From Sphingobacterium spiritivorum (lineage in GTDB: Bacteria > Bacteroidota > Bacteroidia > Sphingobacteriales > Sphingobacteriaceae): 64,000 bases of DNA. The notes under the pieces were generated by a model, which ran no database searches, was not told where the DNA came from, and worked only from the letters and a program-made list of their open reading frames with translations. How positions within the stretch are numbered: position 1 is the stretch's first letter; the number at the start of each line of letters is the position of its first letter. The position numbers and the translations under genes are program-made. The DNA lies in NCBI RefSeq assembly GCF_016724845.1, contig NZ_CP068082.1, positions 1,612,001-1,676,000 of the forward strand, given 5' to 3'. Positions 35,095 through 44,243 of the stretch are shown one piece after another.

Positions 35095-36609
35095 ATGAAA
35101 TGGTACAAATTAGCACTAGTCATGCTGCTCACTAACACTGTTTTTGGCCAAAGTAAGAAACAGCTAAAATTAAGCGCAATTGCAGGATCACAGTTCAACA
35201 CTTCTGCTTCTCAGTTCAATACAAACTTAAGCACAGGTATCAATACCTGTGCTTTGGGTGCCGGCAGCAGTATTTATTTCAGGAATCTCTTTTTAGAAAC
35301 AGAATTCCAATTCCTAAATGGAGGAAAATCAAATGTAGAGAACAAATTAACCCTCTCTGGTATCAATTCCTCTCTTTCTATAGGATACAATCTCTTTCCA
35401 TCAGGGAAATGGCACCTTGAACCAGCTATAGGACTTGCATCCTTGAATAATAAAATAATAAGAGATGACATCAAAAACAATCAATCGACCTATTTTACAA
35501 AAAGTAGCACAGCTATTGTCCCCTCCTTGAATTTTTCGCTGACTAATCAATCCGGTTTATTTTATGGTATCAAGACCGGATATAATTTATCACTAAACAA
35601 AAATGATGCATGGAAAAACGGAATCGATAAAAACCCCTCTATTTTCACCGATCCAATCAATTCGATATTTGTACAACTTAGACTGGGTGGTGTAATAGAT
35701 CTGAAAAAGAAGAATAAAGCAGTGGAAAGAAAACTAATCTCAAATCAACCTCCGACACAACATATACAGATGAATACAAATTTAGTAGCTAATGATACAG
35801 ATAAGATATTCTCTGAACTGTACGCAAATCCTGATAAACCAACATTGATTTTATTGCATGGAGGTCCTGGTTATCCGGGAGATCTAACTCAGGTCATTAA
35901 TATGTTAAATGAACGTTTTCAGATTATAACTTTTCACCAAAGGGGAACAAAAAAATCACCTTGCAAAAGTAAAAATTATACCATGGAGGCTTATCTGAGT
36001 GATATAGAAGCTGTTCGCCAATTCTATAAAATCGACAAATTTCATTTATGGGGACACTCTTGGGGTGGACTCTATGCACAGGTCTATGCCGAAAAATATC
36101 CGGACAATTTGTTAAGCCTGTTCTTATGCAGTCCGGGTTCAGGAACTAATGAGCAATGGAAAATGACGGAAAAAGAAGTCTTGCTGTTCAACAAATCCAA
36201 AACCTCCAGATGGAAATGGACACAGATGGGAACAAATAGTCTGCTTGGAATGTTGGGAAGCGAAAAAGCTTACAAACGTCTTTTCAAACAGGTGATGATT
36301 AACTATAATGAAGAATTTGTGCAAAAAGATAGTCTAAATGTCAATGCAGATCTGGATCTTCTGAAAGCGGCTCCTATTAATAAAACACGAAAAGAAATTG
36401 TAAAGTATCCTTTATTAACCGGATTAATAAATCCTGATTTTAAGATAACCGTTACATATGGTGAACATGATATTTACAAAGCCAGTAAGGATTTTGTATC
36501 CAACCGCTATCCAACCGCCACCTTCGTTACGATTACAAGATCAGGACATATTCCCTGGATTCATAATCCTGCAGCGTATAATGAAATCCTTAGCATGCAT
36601 TATCAATAA
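35095..36609 (+). CDS. Fusion of outer-membrane beta-barrel domain and alpha/beta hydrolase
   Basis: A signal peptide (MKWYKLALVMLLTNTVFGQ) is followed by about 180 residues of barrel-type sequence (residues 21-200, with alternating strands such as SSLSIGYNLF, WHLEPAIGLA, FYGIKTGYNLSL and IFVQLRLGGV). After a short linker comes a full hydrolase of the proline-iminopeptidase type (about 235-504): LLHGGPGYPGD (oxyanion), HQRGTKKS, GHSWGG with Ser322, YGEHD with Asp459 and SGHIPWIHN with His485. The triad is intact. Joining an outer-membrane barrel to a hydrolase in one chain is unusual; the hydrolase would lie in the periplasm if the barrel has normal topology. It follows the Crp-like gene by 83 bases. 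Confidence 0.82.
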   Translation: MKWYKLALVMLLTNTVFGQSKKQLKLSAIAGSQFNTSASQFNTNLSTGINTCALGAGSSIYFRNLFLETEFQFLNGGKSNVENKLTLSGINSSLSIGYNLFPSGKWHLEPAIGLASLNNKIIRDDIKNNQSTYFTKSSTAIVPSLNFSLTNQSGLFYGIKTGYNLSLNKNDAWKNGIDKNPSIFTDPINSIFVQLRLGGVIDLKKKNKAVERKLISNQPPTQHIQMNTNLVANDTDKIFSELYANPDKPTLILLHGGPGYPGDLTQVINMLNERFQIITFHQRGTKKSPCKSKNYTMEAYLSDIEAVRQFYKIDKFHLWGHSWGGLYAQVYAEKYPDNLLSLFLCSPGSGTNEQWKMTEKEVLLFNKSKTSRWKWTQMGTNSLLGMLGSEKAYKRLFKQVMINYNEEFVQKDSLNVNADLDLLKAAPINKTRKEIVKYPLLTGLINPDFKITVTYGEHDIYKASKDFVSNRYPTATFVTITRSGHIPWIHNPAAYNEILSMHYQ

Positions 36610-36747
36610 ATATTTCATAAAAGCCACAGATACGAAAAAAAATTCAGGAAGCTATTCAGTTTAAAAATTTCTTACCTTAGATCAGATAATCAATTAGGAC
36701 ATACATGCTCCAAACCTTCATCACCTTTTAAATAACAAATCAAACGG

Positions 36748-38436
36748 ATGAAAAAAAGAATCCTCCATATCCTTATTCTGGGTTTTATCTTAACCTCATG
36801 TCATGCTCCACGACAGGTTTACCGTGCAAATACATTCTCAAAAGCCGCTGTTGTGACCGCACACCCTCTTGCTTCCGTTGTGGGAGTAGCTATACTGAAA
36901 GCAGGTGGAAATGCCGTAGATGCAGCTGTCGCTGTACAATTTGCACTTGCTGTGGTATACCCCAATGCAGGTAATATCGGTGGAGGTGGTTTTATGGTCT
37001 ACAGAGATCATACTGGTGCTACTAATTCCCTGGATTTTCGGGAAAAAGCTCCGGCCAGAGCCACAGAAAAAATGTACCTGGATGCCAACGGCAATGTAAT
37101 AGAAGATCTGAGTGTATACGGACATTTGGCAGCTGGTGTTCCGGGGTCTGTAGCCGGGATGGCAGAAGCCCATAAAAAATATGGCAAACTGGAATGGTCC
37201 GCCCTCCTGGCTCCTGCAATAGAACTTGCAGCTAAAGGCTTTCGTATCACGGAGAAACAGGCTAATGAATTCAATGAATACAAAAGTAGTTTCCAGAAAT
37301 ATAACCCGTTAGGCGCACCCATACTGAAGGAACAGATCTGGAAAAAGGGAGATCTTTTTGTTCAGAAAGATCTCGCAGAAACATTACAACGTGTATCAGA
37401 TCTGGGACGTGACGGATTTTACAAAGGCAAAACTGCCGACCTGATCGTGGCAGAAATGGGGCGTGGAAAAGGGATAATGACGCATACCGATCTCCAGAAT
37501 TATGAAGCTATCTGGCGTACTCCGGTTACAGGCTACTACAGAGGAAATAAGATTATCTGTATGCCTCCTCCATCCAGTGGAGGTCCGGCTCTGGTCGCAT
37601 TGTTACAATCTGTGGAACAATTTCCGTTATCAAAATGGGGATTTCAGTCTGACTCTACCATAAGGGTAATGGTGGAAGCCGAACGCCGGATATATGCAGA
37701 CAGAGCCCGGTATCTGGGCGACCCTGATTTTATAAAGGTTCCGGTTGCGGAACTGACCGACAGCGTATTCAATACCAATCGCATGAAAAGTGTAGATCTG
37801 TCAAAAGCTACCCCCAGCTCAGCTGTCCGGGCAGCTCAATTTCCAGGTTACGAATCAGAAGAAACAACGCATTTCAGTATTGTTGACAAAGACGGAAATG
37901 CCGTTTCAATTACAACTACCCTCAATGCATCCTACGGCTCACGTGTATTCGTAGCAGGAGCCGGATTCCTGCTCAATGATGAGATGGATGATTTTTCGGT
38001 CAAACCCGGAGTTCCCAATATCTATGGTCTGGTAGGAGGAAAAGCGAATGCAGTACAGGCCAATAAAAGAATGCTGAGCTCCATGACACCCACTATCGTC
38101 GAAAAAGAGGGTAAATTGTATATGGTAGTCGGCACACCCGGCGGATCTACAATCATTACTTCGGTATTTCAAACCTTGCTGAATGTTATTGATTTTGGCC
38201 AGAATGCACAGGAATCGGTAAATTCTTCCCGATTTCATCACCAATGGCTGCCTGATCAGATCGACGTGGAAAAAGAAGCAATATCACCTGCCGTGCGTCA
38301 GAAACTGCAGCAGGAGGGATATAAAATTTCTCCACGGGGAAGAATAGGACGTGTAGAAAATATTATTGTACTGCCTAACGGAAAACTCCAGACAGGAGCA
38401 GATCCACGAGGCGATGATACGGCAATGGGCTACTAA
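36748..38436 (+). CDS. ggt: Gamma-glutamyltransferase (lipoprotein form)
   Basis: The 562-residue enzyme has a lipoprotein signal (ILILGFILTSCHAPR, Cys about 18). Then come the large-subunit motifs NIGGGGFMVYRD and LDFREKAP, the autocleavage site TTHFSIVDKDGNAVS (catalytic Thr at 373/374) and the small-subunit GSRVFVAGAGFLLNDEMDDF and GTPGGSTIITSV. GGT cleaves glutathione and other gamma-glutamyl compounds in the periplasm or at the cell surface. Its length is close to the usual one and the processing Thr is intact. It stands alone with a hairpin after it. Confidence 0.95.
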   Translation: MKKRILHILILGFILTSCHAPRQVYRANTFSKAAVVTAHPLASVVGVAILKAGGNAVDAAVAVQFALAVVYPNAGNIGGGGFMVYRDHTGATNSLDFREKAPARATEKMYLDANGNVIEDLSVYGHLAAGVPGSVAGMAEAHKKYGKLEWSALLAPAIELAAKGFRITEKQANEFNEYKSSFQKYNPLGAPILKEQIWKKGDLFVQKDLAETLQRVSDLGRDGFYKGKTADLIVAEMGRGKGIMTHTDLQNYEAIWRTPVTGYYRGNKIICMPPPSSGGPALVALLQSVEQFPLSKWGFQSDSTIRVMVEAERRIYADRARYLGDPDFIKVPVAELTDSVFNTNRMKSVDLSKATPSSAVRAAQFPGYESEETTHFSIVDKDGNAVSITTTLNASYGSRVFVAGAGFLLNDEMDDFSVKPGVPNIYGLVGGKANAVQANKRMLSSMTPTIVEKEGKLYMVVGTPGGSTIITSVFQTLLNVIDFGQNAQESVNSSRFHHQWLPDQIDVEKEAISPAVRQKLQQEGYKISPRGRIGRVENIIVLPNGKLQTGADPRGDDTAMGY

Positions 38437-38440
38437 AAAC

Positions 38441-38487
38441 TATCCCCTTTAGCATATTATATGTAATAAGATATGCTAAAAGGGATA
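38441..38487. terminator. Long hairpin between converging ggt and rmuC genes
   Basis: TATCCCCTTTAGCATAT (38441-38457) pairs with ATATGCTAAAAGGGATA (38471-38487), a 17-bp stem with one mismatch and a 13-base loop. There is no clear U-run, but its place between converging genes suggests it ends transcription from both sides. Confidence 0.7.
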
Positions 38488-38512
38488 ACTATTTATAAAA
38501 AATTCTCTTTTA

Positions 38513-39841
38513 CTATTCTTCTTCATCCAGATACTTCCGGTCAATCTGTTTATTTGCCTTTGCACCCAGTTCTTTGAGGTTCTCGACCCGTCTGATGATA
38601 TTTCCTGCACCGGTTCCTAATTTTTTTGTTGCCTCCTGATGACGTTCCATTGCGCGTTGCAATTGTCCTTCTACCTGTTGCATATCCTGCAGAAAACCAA
38701 CAAATTTGTCATACAGTGCACCGGCTTCACGTGCTATTTCCAGTACATTCCGGGTCTGACGTTCCTGCTTCCACATACTGGCTATCGTTCGCAGTGTAGC
38801 AAGTAAGGTCGACGGACTCACAATGACCACTTTACGATCCCAGGCATCACTAAACAGATCCGGCTTTTCCCGAACGGACATACTCAACGCCGATTCTATC
38901 GGCATAAAGAGCAGTACAAAATCCGGAGACTGAATACGGTATAACTCATGGTAATTTTTGGCAGAAAGTTCCCGCACATGATTTTCTACAGATTGAATAT
39001 GCTGTCTGGCAAATATCTTTTGCTCCTCCTCTGATTCCGCATTCACCCATTTCTCATAAGCTACCAGTGATATTTTAGCATCTACAATAAGGTGTTTATC
39101 ATCCGGAAGATCGATTATAGCATCCGGCTGCAAGCGTTTTCCGTCTTCATCAATGACAGAAGCCTGCAACCGGAACTCCTGATCTTTGAGCAGACCGGAA
39201 CGTTCCAGCACCCGCTCCAGGATCACTTCCCCCCAGTTACCCTGCTTCTTACTATCTCCTTTCAGGGCCCTTGTCAGGTTATTGGCTTCGTTACGGATCT
39301 GCATACTCTGCTGCATCAGCTGTTCGACCACCCCCTTAAGCACATTTCTTTCCGCAGATTCATGCTGATAAGTCTTTTCAACTTTCTCTTCGAAAGTCTT
39401 GATCTTCTCTTTCAACGGATCAAGCAGAAGCGTGATACTGCTATGGTTCGTCTCTGTAAATTTTTGGGTCTTCTCTTCGAGAATCTGATTGGCAATATGC
39501 TGAAACTCCAGATTAAATTGTTTTTTCGTCTCTTCTATCTCTTTCTTCTGCCCTTCCAGCTTCTCCTGTTGTGCCTGCAAATAGGCATGAGCACTCTCCA
39601 AAGCACGGTCACTTTTCAGCCTTTCGCCACGCTCTTTCTCCAGTTCTTCTTTCAGGTCTGCACGCTCGCCGATAAGATTTTCTTCCCGTTGCTGACTGCG
39701 GGCTAATTCCAAAGCCATTTCATCCTTCTGACGACGTAACTGCTCATAATCTTCCTTTCCAGAACCCTCTTTACGTTTCAAGAACAAGACGACAAGCACT
39801 ATTGTCAACAGCGCTATGATCGTCACTAACATCCACTCCAT
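38513..39841 (-). CDS. rmuC: DNA recombination protein RmuC
   Basis: An N-terminal membrane anchor (MEWMLVTIIALLTIVLVVLF) is followed by a long coiled coil (about 25-160). The RmuC nuclease-like domain covers about 190-420: TRALKGDSKKQGNWGEVILE, LIVDAKISLVAYEKWVNA, VLLFMPIESALSMSVR and VIVSPSTLLATLRTIASMWK. RmuC limits inversions at repeats and is membrane-bound. Length and order are normal. It begins after a terminator that follows the arginase-like gene on the same strand. Confidence 0.95.
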   Translation of the reverse strand: MEWMLVTIIALLTIVLVVLFLKRKEGSGKEDYEQLRRQKDEMALELARSQQREENLIGERADLKEELEKERGERLKSDRALESAHAYLQAQQEKLEGQKKEIEETKKQFNLEFQHIANQILEEKTQKFTETNHSSITLLLDPLKEKIKTFEEKVEKTYQHESAERNVLKGVVEQLMQQSMQIRNEANNLTRALKGDSKKQGNWGEVILERVLERSGLLKDQEFRLQASVIDEDGKRLQPDAIIDLPDDKHLIVDAKISLVAYEKWVNAESEEEQKIFARQHIQSVENHVRELSAKNYHELYRIQSPDFVLLFMPIESALSMSVREKPDLFSDAWDRKVVIVSPSTLLATLRTIASMWKQERQTRNVLEIAREAGALYDKFVGFLQDMQQVEGQLQRAMERHQEATKKLGTGAGNIIRRVENLKELGAKANKQIDRKYLDEEE

Positions 39842-39855
39842 ACTATTTCCTGATA

Positions 39856-39879
39856 TAAAAAATGGCCTTTGCAGACCAT
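39856..39879 (-). terminator. Intrinsic terminator after the arginase-fold gene
   Basis: On the minus strand, ATGGTC and GGCCAT (39874-39879 and 39862-39867) form a 6-bp stem with a U-G pair, followed by TTTTTT. It lies just upstream of rmuC. Confidence 0.65.
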
Positions 39880-39907
39880 CGATTTGTATATTATTTTTAT
39901 AATTGAA

Positions 39908-41092
39908 TTACTGCAACTTCTGATGAGTCCTCCACCACAGATCGGGCATCTCTCCGGATACGGCCAACTGATAATCCTCGTACCGGCAAGGAACCAGATA
40001 ATATCGCTCGTTGACAGACTTGGAACCAAAGTAAGGCACCTGAATCCACCAACGATCCGATTTTTTACTTTTCACAAATACCAACTCGTGATCCATAGAT
40101 TCCAAAGTCGTACGGTAGATAATATAGGATGCTTTCGGTACTAAAGGCGCATCCTGCTTACGGTTATAATAGCCATCAACAAAGCACCAGATCATCTGAG
40201 AAACCAGCATAGCAGTCTGTTCGCGCGGATCATATTTGGGATTAAACTCATAAAACCCTACAGAACTGCATTTGTCTGACATCCCTGCATAGCGTGCCAA
40301 CTGACAAGCCTCATCACCAAAGAGACCATTGGGATTGGTATTGGCATTGCCACAGGCTTCAGAAGAACGGATAGCACCGATATCAAAACTTACCATATCC
40401 GCTGCGCGGATCAAAGGCTCCGACTGATCCATCTTACCAGCAATGGCACCTACACGGGTAGCATTAAAGAATAACTTGTCATACATGTTGACGGATTCTT
40501 TGCTGACCAGATAAGTTTGGTACGCGATATTATTAAGGTTGAAAAGATAATCCGGCTGATGCAGAATAATATGATTCAGAAAAGTCTGGGAATTAAGCGG
40601 AGTGTGCTCGACCTGTTCCTGATCCAGATCAAAGCGGGGATCTATTATAGCAACTTCAACGCGTTGTTCCAGATTCTCATAAGCCATATATTGAGCATAA
40701 GTAAGATCATGCCCTCCACCGATAATAATGGGAACTATATCCATTTTCACCAGTTCTTCTACAACAGATTTAACAGCGAAATAGGTGTCGCGAATGGTAT
40801 TACCGGCCTTAATATTACCCAGGTCCGCAATCTTTATTTTGTAATCACCCTGATAAAGCTGGTACAGATGTTTACGTACTTCATCCGGAGCCTGAGCAGT
40901 TCCGGCATTATTCACCGCTCCACGTTCTTCCTCTACTCCGAAAATAACCAATTGAGGCTTTTCATCTCCTTCCAGCTCCGGAAAACTTTCTTCAAAGGCG
41001 ACGATACTGTCTCCAAACTGAGATTTGTAAAAACCATCTTTCGCAGAGAATTGATTAACGGAAACAGGAGAAAAGAATACGGATAAAGACAT
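39908..41092 (-). CDS. Arginase/formimidoylglutamase-fold protein with altered metal site
   Basis: The 394-residue protein has the arginase fold: FGVEEERGAVNNAGTAQAPD at the start, GGGHDLTYAQ (His128), then DPRFD (151-155) where arginases have DAHxD, and SFDIGA (Asp237, Gly239) where they have SxDxD. So His at the second motif is Arg153 and the second Asp of the last motif is Gly239; two of six metal ligands are missing. Such Bacteroidota proteins are often annotated as formimidoylglutamase (histidine breakdown), but no hut genes are near. It may use one metal, another substrate, or be inactive. Confidence 0.75.
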   Translation of the reverse strand: MSLSVFFSPVSVNQFSAKDGFYKSQFGDSIVAFEESFPELEGDEKPQLVIFGVEEERGAVNNAGTAQAPDEVRKHLYQLYQGDYKIKIADLGNIKAGNTIRDTYFAVKSVVEELVKMDIVPIIIGGGHDLTYAQYMAYENLEQRVEVAIIDPRFDLDQEQVEHTPLNSQTFLNHIILHQPDYLFNLNNIAYQTYLVSKESVNMYDKLFFNATRVGAIAGKMDQSEPLIRAADMVSFDIGAIRSSEACGNANTNPNGLFGDEACQLARYAGMSDKCSSVGFYEFNPKYDPREQTAMLVSQMIWCFVDGYYNRKQDAPLVPKASYIIYRTTLESMDHELVFVKSKKSDRWWIQVPYFGSKSVNERYYLVPCRYEDYQLAVSGEMPDLWWRTHQKLQ

Positions 41093-41212
41093 AAAGTTGT
41101 TATTTTACCTACAATATTTAACAAATTGTGTGAAACAATGTAGGGAGTATTTCGCAAATATCCATTTATTAGCTTACTTTTGAAAACATTATTTTATCAA
41201 CACCCTTAAACC

Positions 41213-42190
41213 GTGATATTAGTAACCGGAGGAACAGGATTTTTAGGATCGACACTTATCAAGCAGCTCATCGACGAAGGTGTCGCTGTGGTGGCGACCA
41301 AAAGATCAGAATCTGTCATTCCGGAATACTTAAAATCATCTTCCCTTATTCAGTGGGTCGACGCTGACATTAACGACTATTTTGCGCTTGAAGAAGCTTT
41401 TGAAGGAATCTCACATGTATTTCATTGTGCGGCGATGATTTCTTATCAGCCAAAAGATGCTTCGCAAATGATGAAAGTCAATATAGAAGGCACCCGTCAT
41501 ATCGTCAACCTATGTCTGCAGCACAGCGCCAGACTTGTGCATGTCAGCTCTATTGCAGCATTGGGCACAAGTAAATCCAGGCAGCCGGTAACCGAGCAGG
41601 ACAAATGGGAATATGATTCGAAAATATCCAAATATTCGCTTTCTAAATATGAAAGTGAACTTGAAGTATGGAGAGGTGTAGTAGAAGGACTGGATGCTGT
41701 CATTGTAAATCCTTCTGTGATCATAGGTGCCACTGCAGGTAAAAAAGGCTCGGGAGCGATTTTTTCTCTGGTAGATAAAGGCTTAAAAGTCTATCCGACC
41801 GGAAGTGTGGGAGTAGTCGATGTGGAAGATGTCGCAAAACTGATGATCATTCTGATGAATAAAACTGAAATCTCCGGTGAACGTTTTATTCTCAACACGG
41901 AAAACCTGACAAATAAAGCGCTGCTGGATCGCATCAGCATACTGATGCAGAAGCCAGAGCCAACTATAGCAGCATCACCAACGCTGCTGAGCATCGCATG
42001 GCGGGCAGCAAAATTTGTCTCCTACTTTAATAATAAACCACCGGCAATCACCAAAGATTCTGCCCGGGCGTCATCCGCAAAACTGGCTTATTCCAATAAA
42101 AAAATTATTGAAGCTACTCAATACAGCTTCAAGCCACTGGACGAAACGCTCAAAGAAATTACCTCAACATATCAAACTAAAACCGAATAA
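41213..42190 (+). CDS. NAD-dependent epimerase/dehydratase (extended SDR)
   Basis: The 325-residue protein starts at GTG and immediately shows the NAD-binding motif VTGGTGFLGSTLIKQL. Then come VDADINDY, FHCAAMISYQ, the SSIAALG region and YSLSKYESEL with the YxxxK pair. It belongs to the extended short-chain dehydrogenases, of the dihydroflavonol-reductase/3-beta-HSD-like type; substrate unknown. A good -7 box TACTTTTG (41175-41182) lies upstream. It is followed three bases later by the SerB fusion gene, so they are an operon. Confidence 0.9.
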   Translation: MILVTGGTGFLGSTLIKQLIDEGVAVVATKRSESVIPEYLKSSSLIQWVDADINDYFALEEAFEGISHVFHCAAMISYQPKDASQMMKVNIEGTRHIVNLCLQHSARLVHVSSIAALGTSKSRQPVTEQDKWEYDSKISKYSLSKYESELEVWRGVVEGLDAVIVNPSVIIGATAGKKGSGAIFSLVDKGLKVYPTGSVGVVDVEDVAKLMIILMNKTEISGERFILNTENLTNKALLDRISILMQKPEPTIAASPTLLSIAWRAAKFVSYFNNKPPAITKDSARASSAKLAYSNKKIIEATQYSFKPLDETLKEITSTYQTKTE

Positions 42191-42193
42191 ACA

Positions 42194-43486
42194 GTGAAAA
42201 ACTATTACATCATTGATTTTGACAGTACATTTACGCAAGTCGAAGCCTTGGATGAACTCGCTAGGATATCACTAGAAGGTCATCCTGATCAAGAAAAGAT
42301 ATACCAACAGATCGAAGGTTATACCAATCTGGCAATGGAAGGTAAAATCTCCTTCCGTGAAAGCCTTGCAGGAAGAATCAAACTGCTGAAAGCCAACAAA
42401 AGCCATCTAGACAAACTCGTCTCTCATCTTAAGAAGAAAGTTTCCAGATCATTTAGCCGTAACCGTGAGTTTTTCAACCAGAATTCGGACACCGCATGGA
42501 TCGTTTCAGGAGGCTTTAAAGAGTTTATTATACCAGTGGTCACCCCTTACCATATCAAGAAGGAAAACATCTACGCTAACACGTTTAAATTTGACCAGGA
42601 AGGAAATATCATCGGCTATGATGAAAACAACCCGCTGTCAGATGAAGGCGGTAAGGTAAAATTACTGCAGGAATTGAAAATCGACGGACGTATTTTCGGT
42701 ATCGGTGACGGCTATTCGGATTTTCAGCTGAAAGAATCGGGTCTCATTGAAAAATTCTTTGCATTCACTGAAAATATAGCCAGACAAAGTGTTACTGAAA
42801 AAGCAGACCATGTAACACCAAGTTTTGATGAGTTTCTGTATGTGAATGATCTTCCCAGAGCAATATCATATCCTAAAAACAGGATCTTATGTCTTATTGT
42901 CGGTGATGTACCCGAAATAGCTGCACATATCCTGAAAAGAGACGGATTTTCAATCCGTATAAAAGACAGCTTTGAGGAGAAATACACCAAAGATGTCGGC
43001 ATGTTGCTTTTAGGACCGGATGTAGATGTATCTGATGAACAGTTGAGCCGCGCTGACAAGCTAAAAACAATAGGCTTTTTGGGAGATATCAGAGGACATA
43101 TCAGTAAAAATATATGCAATGAAAAAGGAATTGTGGTATTTGATGACAAAAAAGGTAAAAAAAGGAACTCGGAATTTATTCCAAGAAGAATGGCCGATTT
43201 TATCAATAACGGGGATACCGATCAGAGCCGTAATTTTCCAAATCTCATTTTGCCGAAATTAAGCAAAGCACATCGTCTGCTGCATATTCACAAAAATGTA
43301 CCCGGTGTAATGGCACAGATAAATAATATATATGCAGAGAACAACATTAATATTGTTGCTCAGTTTCTGATGACACGTGGTGAAATCGGATATGCTGTCA
43401 CAGATCTGAATGTAGAATATGAAAAGGATCTGATCAAACAGCTCAAGAAAATAGATAATACCATCAAGTTCAGGATATTATATTAA
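42194..43486 (+). CDS. SerB-type HAD phosphatase fused to a SerA remnant with ACT domain
   Basis: Residues 1-215 are a HAD phosphoserine phosphatase: DFDSTFTQ (Asp8, Asp10), VSGGFKEF and GIGDGYSDFQLK (Asp172, Asp176). Residues 228-320 resemble the first half of the substrate domain of D-3-phosphoglycerate dehydrogenase (ILCLIVGDVPEIAAHILKRD, KLKTIGFLGDIRG). From about 335 the sequence matches the SerA C-terminus: NNGDTDQSRNFPNLILPKL and HRLLHIHKNVPGVMAQINNI, an ACT domain of the serine-sensing kind. The NAD-binding Rossmann core of about 180 residues is absent, so no dehydrogenase activity is expected. A serine-regulated phosphatase is the simplest reading. It starts at GTG. Confidence 0.82.
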   Translation: MKNYYIIDFDSTFTQVEALDELARISLEGHPDQEKIYQQIEGYTNLAMEGKISFRESLAGRIKLLKANKSHLDKLVSHLKKKVSRSFSRNREFFNQNSDTAWIVSGGFKEFIIPVVTPYHIKKENIYANTFKFDQEGNIIGYDENNPLSDEGGKVKLLQELKIDGRIFGIGDGYSDFQLKESGLIEKFFAFTENIARQSVTEKADHVTPSFDEFLYVNDLPRAISYPKNRILCLIVGDVPEIAAHILKRDGFSIRIKDSFEEKYTKDVGMLLLGPDVDVSDEQLSRADKLKTIGFLGDIRGHISKNICNEKGIVVFDDKKGKKRNSEFIPRRMADFINNGDTDQSRNFPNLILPKLSKAHRLLHIHKNVPGVMAQINNIYAENNINIVAQFLMTRGEIGYAVTDLNVEYEKDLIKQLKKIDNTIKFRILY

Positions 43487-43521
43487 AAAAGAGTGGGCTT
43501 TTAAAAGCCCACTCTTTTTTT
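43487..43521. terminator. Strong bidirectional terminator
   Basis: GAGTGGGCTTTTAAAAGCCCACTC (43491-43514) is a perfect 24-base palindrome with A6 before and T7 after, directly beyond the SerB-fusion stop and before the converging cyclo-ligase gene. Confidence 0.95.
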
Positions 43522-43581
43522 ACTCAGCCCTGCATCAGCTGGCGTCCCGGCCAGCTATTACGTGAAGACTTATAGTAAACT

Positions 43582-44163
43582 TTACCCTCCAGACTTAAAA
43601 TAAATAACATGTCGGGGTGTAATACAGTAATCCAAAGCGATATCATACGGATCTACATCCGATATCTTTTCTACCGGTTCAAAAAAAGAAAGTCCTGTTT
43701 TCTGCACATCCGGTCTGCATTTCTTCAGAAACCTGTCATAGAATCCCTTACCGTACCCTACCCTGTTTCCGCTTTGATCACAGATCAGTAAAGGAACTAA
43801 TACCACATCAAGTAGCATTTCATCTACCCGAGTGCCTGAGACAGGCTCAGGAATACCCCATTTATTTTCCAGATAGGTTGTCGTATTATCCAGGAGATAG
43901 TGAGACATCGAACGGTCTTCAGCATGACTCTGCGAAATCACCAATCTGACAGATGGAAAAACTTCCTGCATCCAGCTTATGAAGGCCAGTGTATCCGGCT
44001 CCTGATTACGGACAATAGGTAAATAGACATGACAATACTGACATTTTGACCAGTCGAACCCCTTTAAGTGGGCCAGAAGCTGATGGTTAAATGTCCGAAG
44101 TTCGTCAACTGACAATTGCTGACGCTCAGACCGGTAAAGTTGTCTTAATTCCTGTTTAGTCAT
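43582..44163 (-). CDS. 5-formyltetrahydrofolate cyclo-ligase
   Basis: The protein of about 193 residues starts MTKQELRQLYRSER and shows LPIVRNQEPDT, the KWGIPEP motif, VLVPLLICDQSGNRVGYGKG and FYDRFL, the hallmarks of the family (E. coli YgfA). It converts 5-formyl-THF to 5,10-methenyl-THF with ATP, returning a stored folate to one-carbon metabolism. ATG at 44163 is preferred to an in-frame TTG at 44178, which lies in the preceding terminator. Confidence 0.93.
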   Translation of the reverse strand: MTKQELRQLYRSERQQLSVDELRTFNHQLLAHLKGFDWSKCQYCHVYLPIVRNQEPDTLAFISWMQEVFPSVRLVISQSHAEDRSMSHYLLDNTTTYLENKWGIPEPVSGTRVDEMLLDVVLVPLLICDQSGNRVGYGKGFYDRFLKKCRPDVQKTGLSFFEPVEKISDVDPYDIALDYCITPRHVIYFKSGG

Positions 44164-44176
44164 AATAGTTACTTTC

Positions 44177-44214
44177 AAAAAAAACGGCCTTGCAGCTGGG
44201 AGCTAACAAGACCG
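44177..44214 (-). terminator. Intrinsic terminator after efp
   Basis: On the minus strand CGGTCTTG pairs with CAAGGCCG (44207-44214 with 44185-44192), with an inner AGCT/AGCT pair, followed by eight U residues. It lies between efp and the cyclo-ligase gene. Confidence 0.88.
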
Positions 44215-44243
44215 AATAATCAACCTAAACCTAAAATCTTTAT

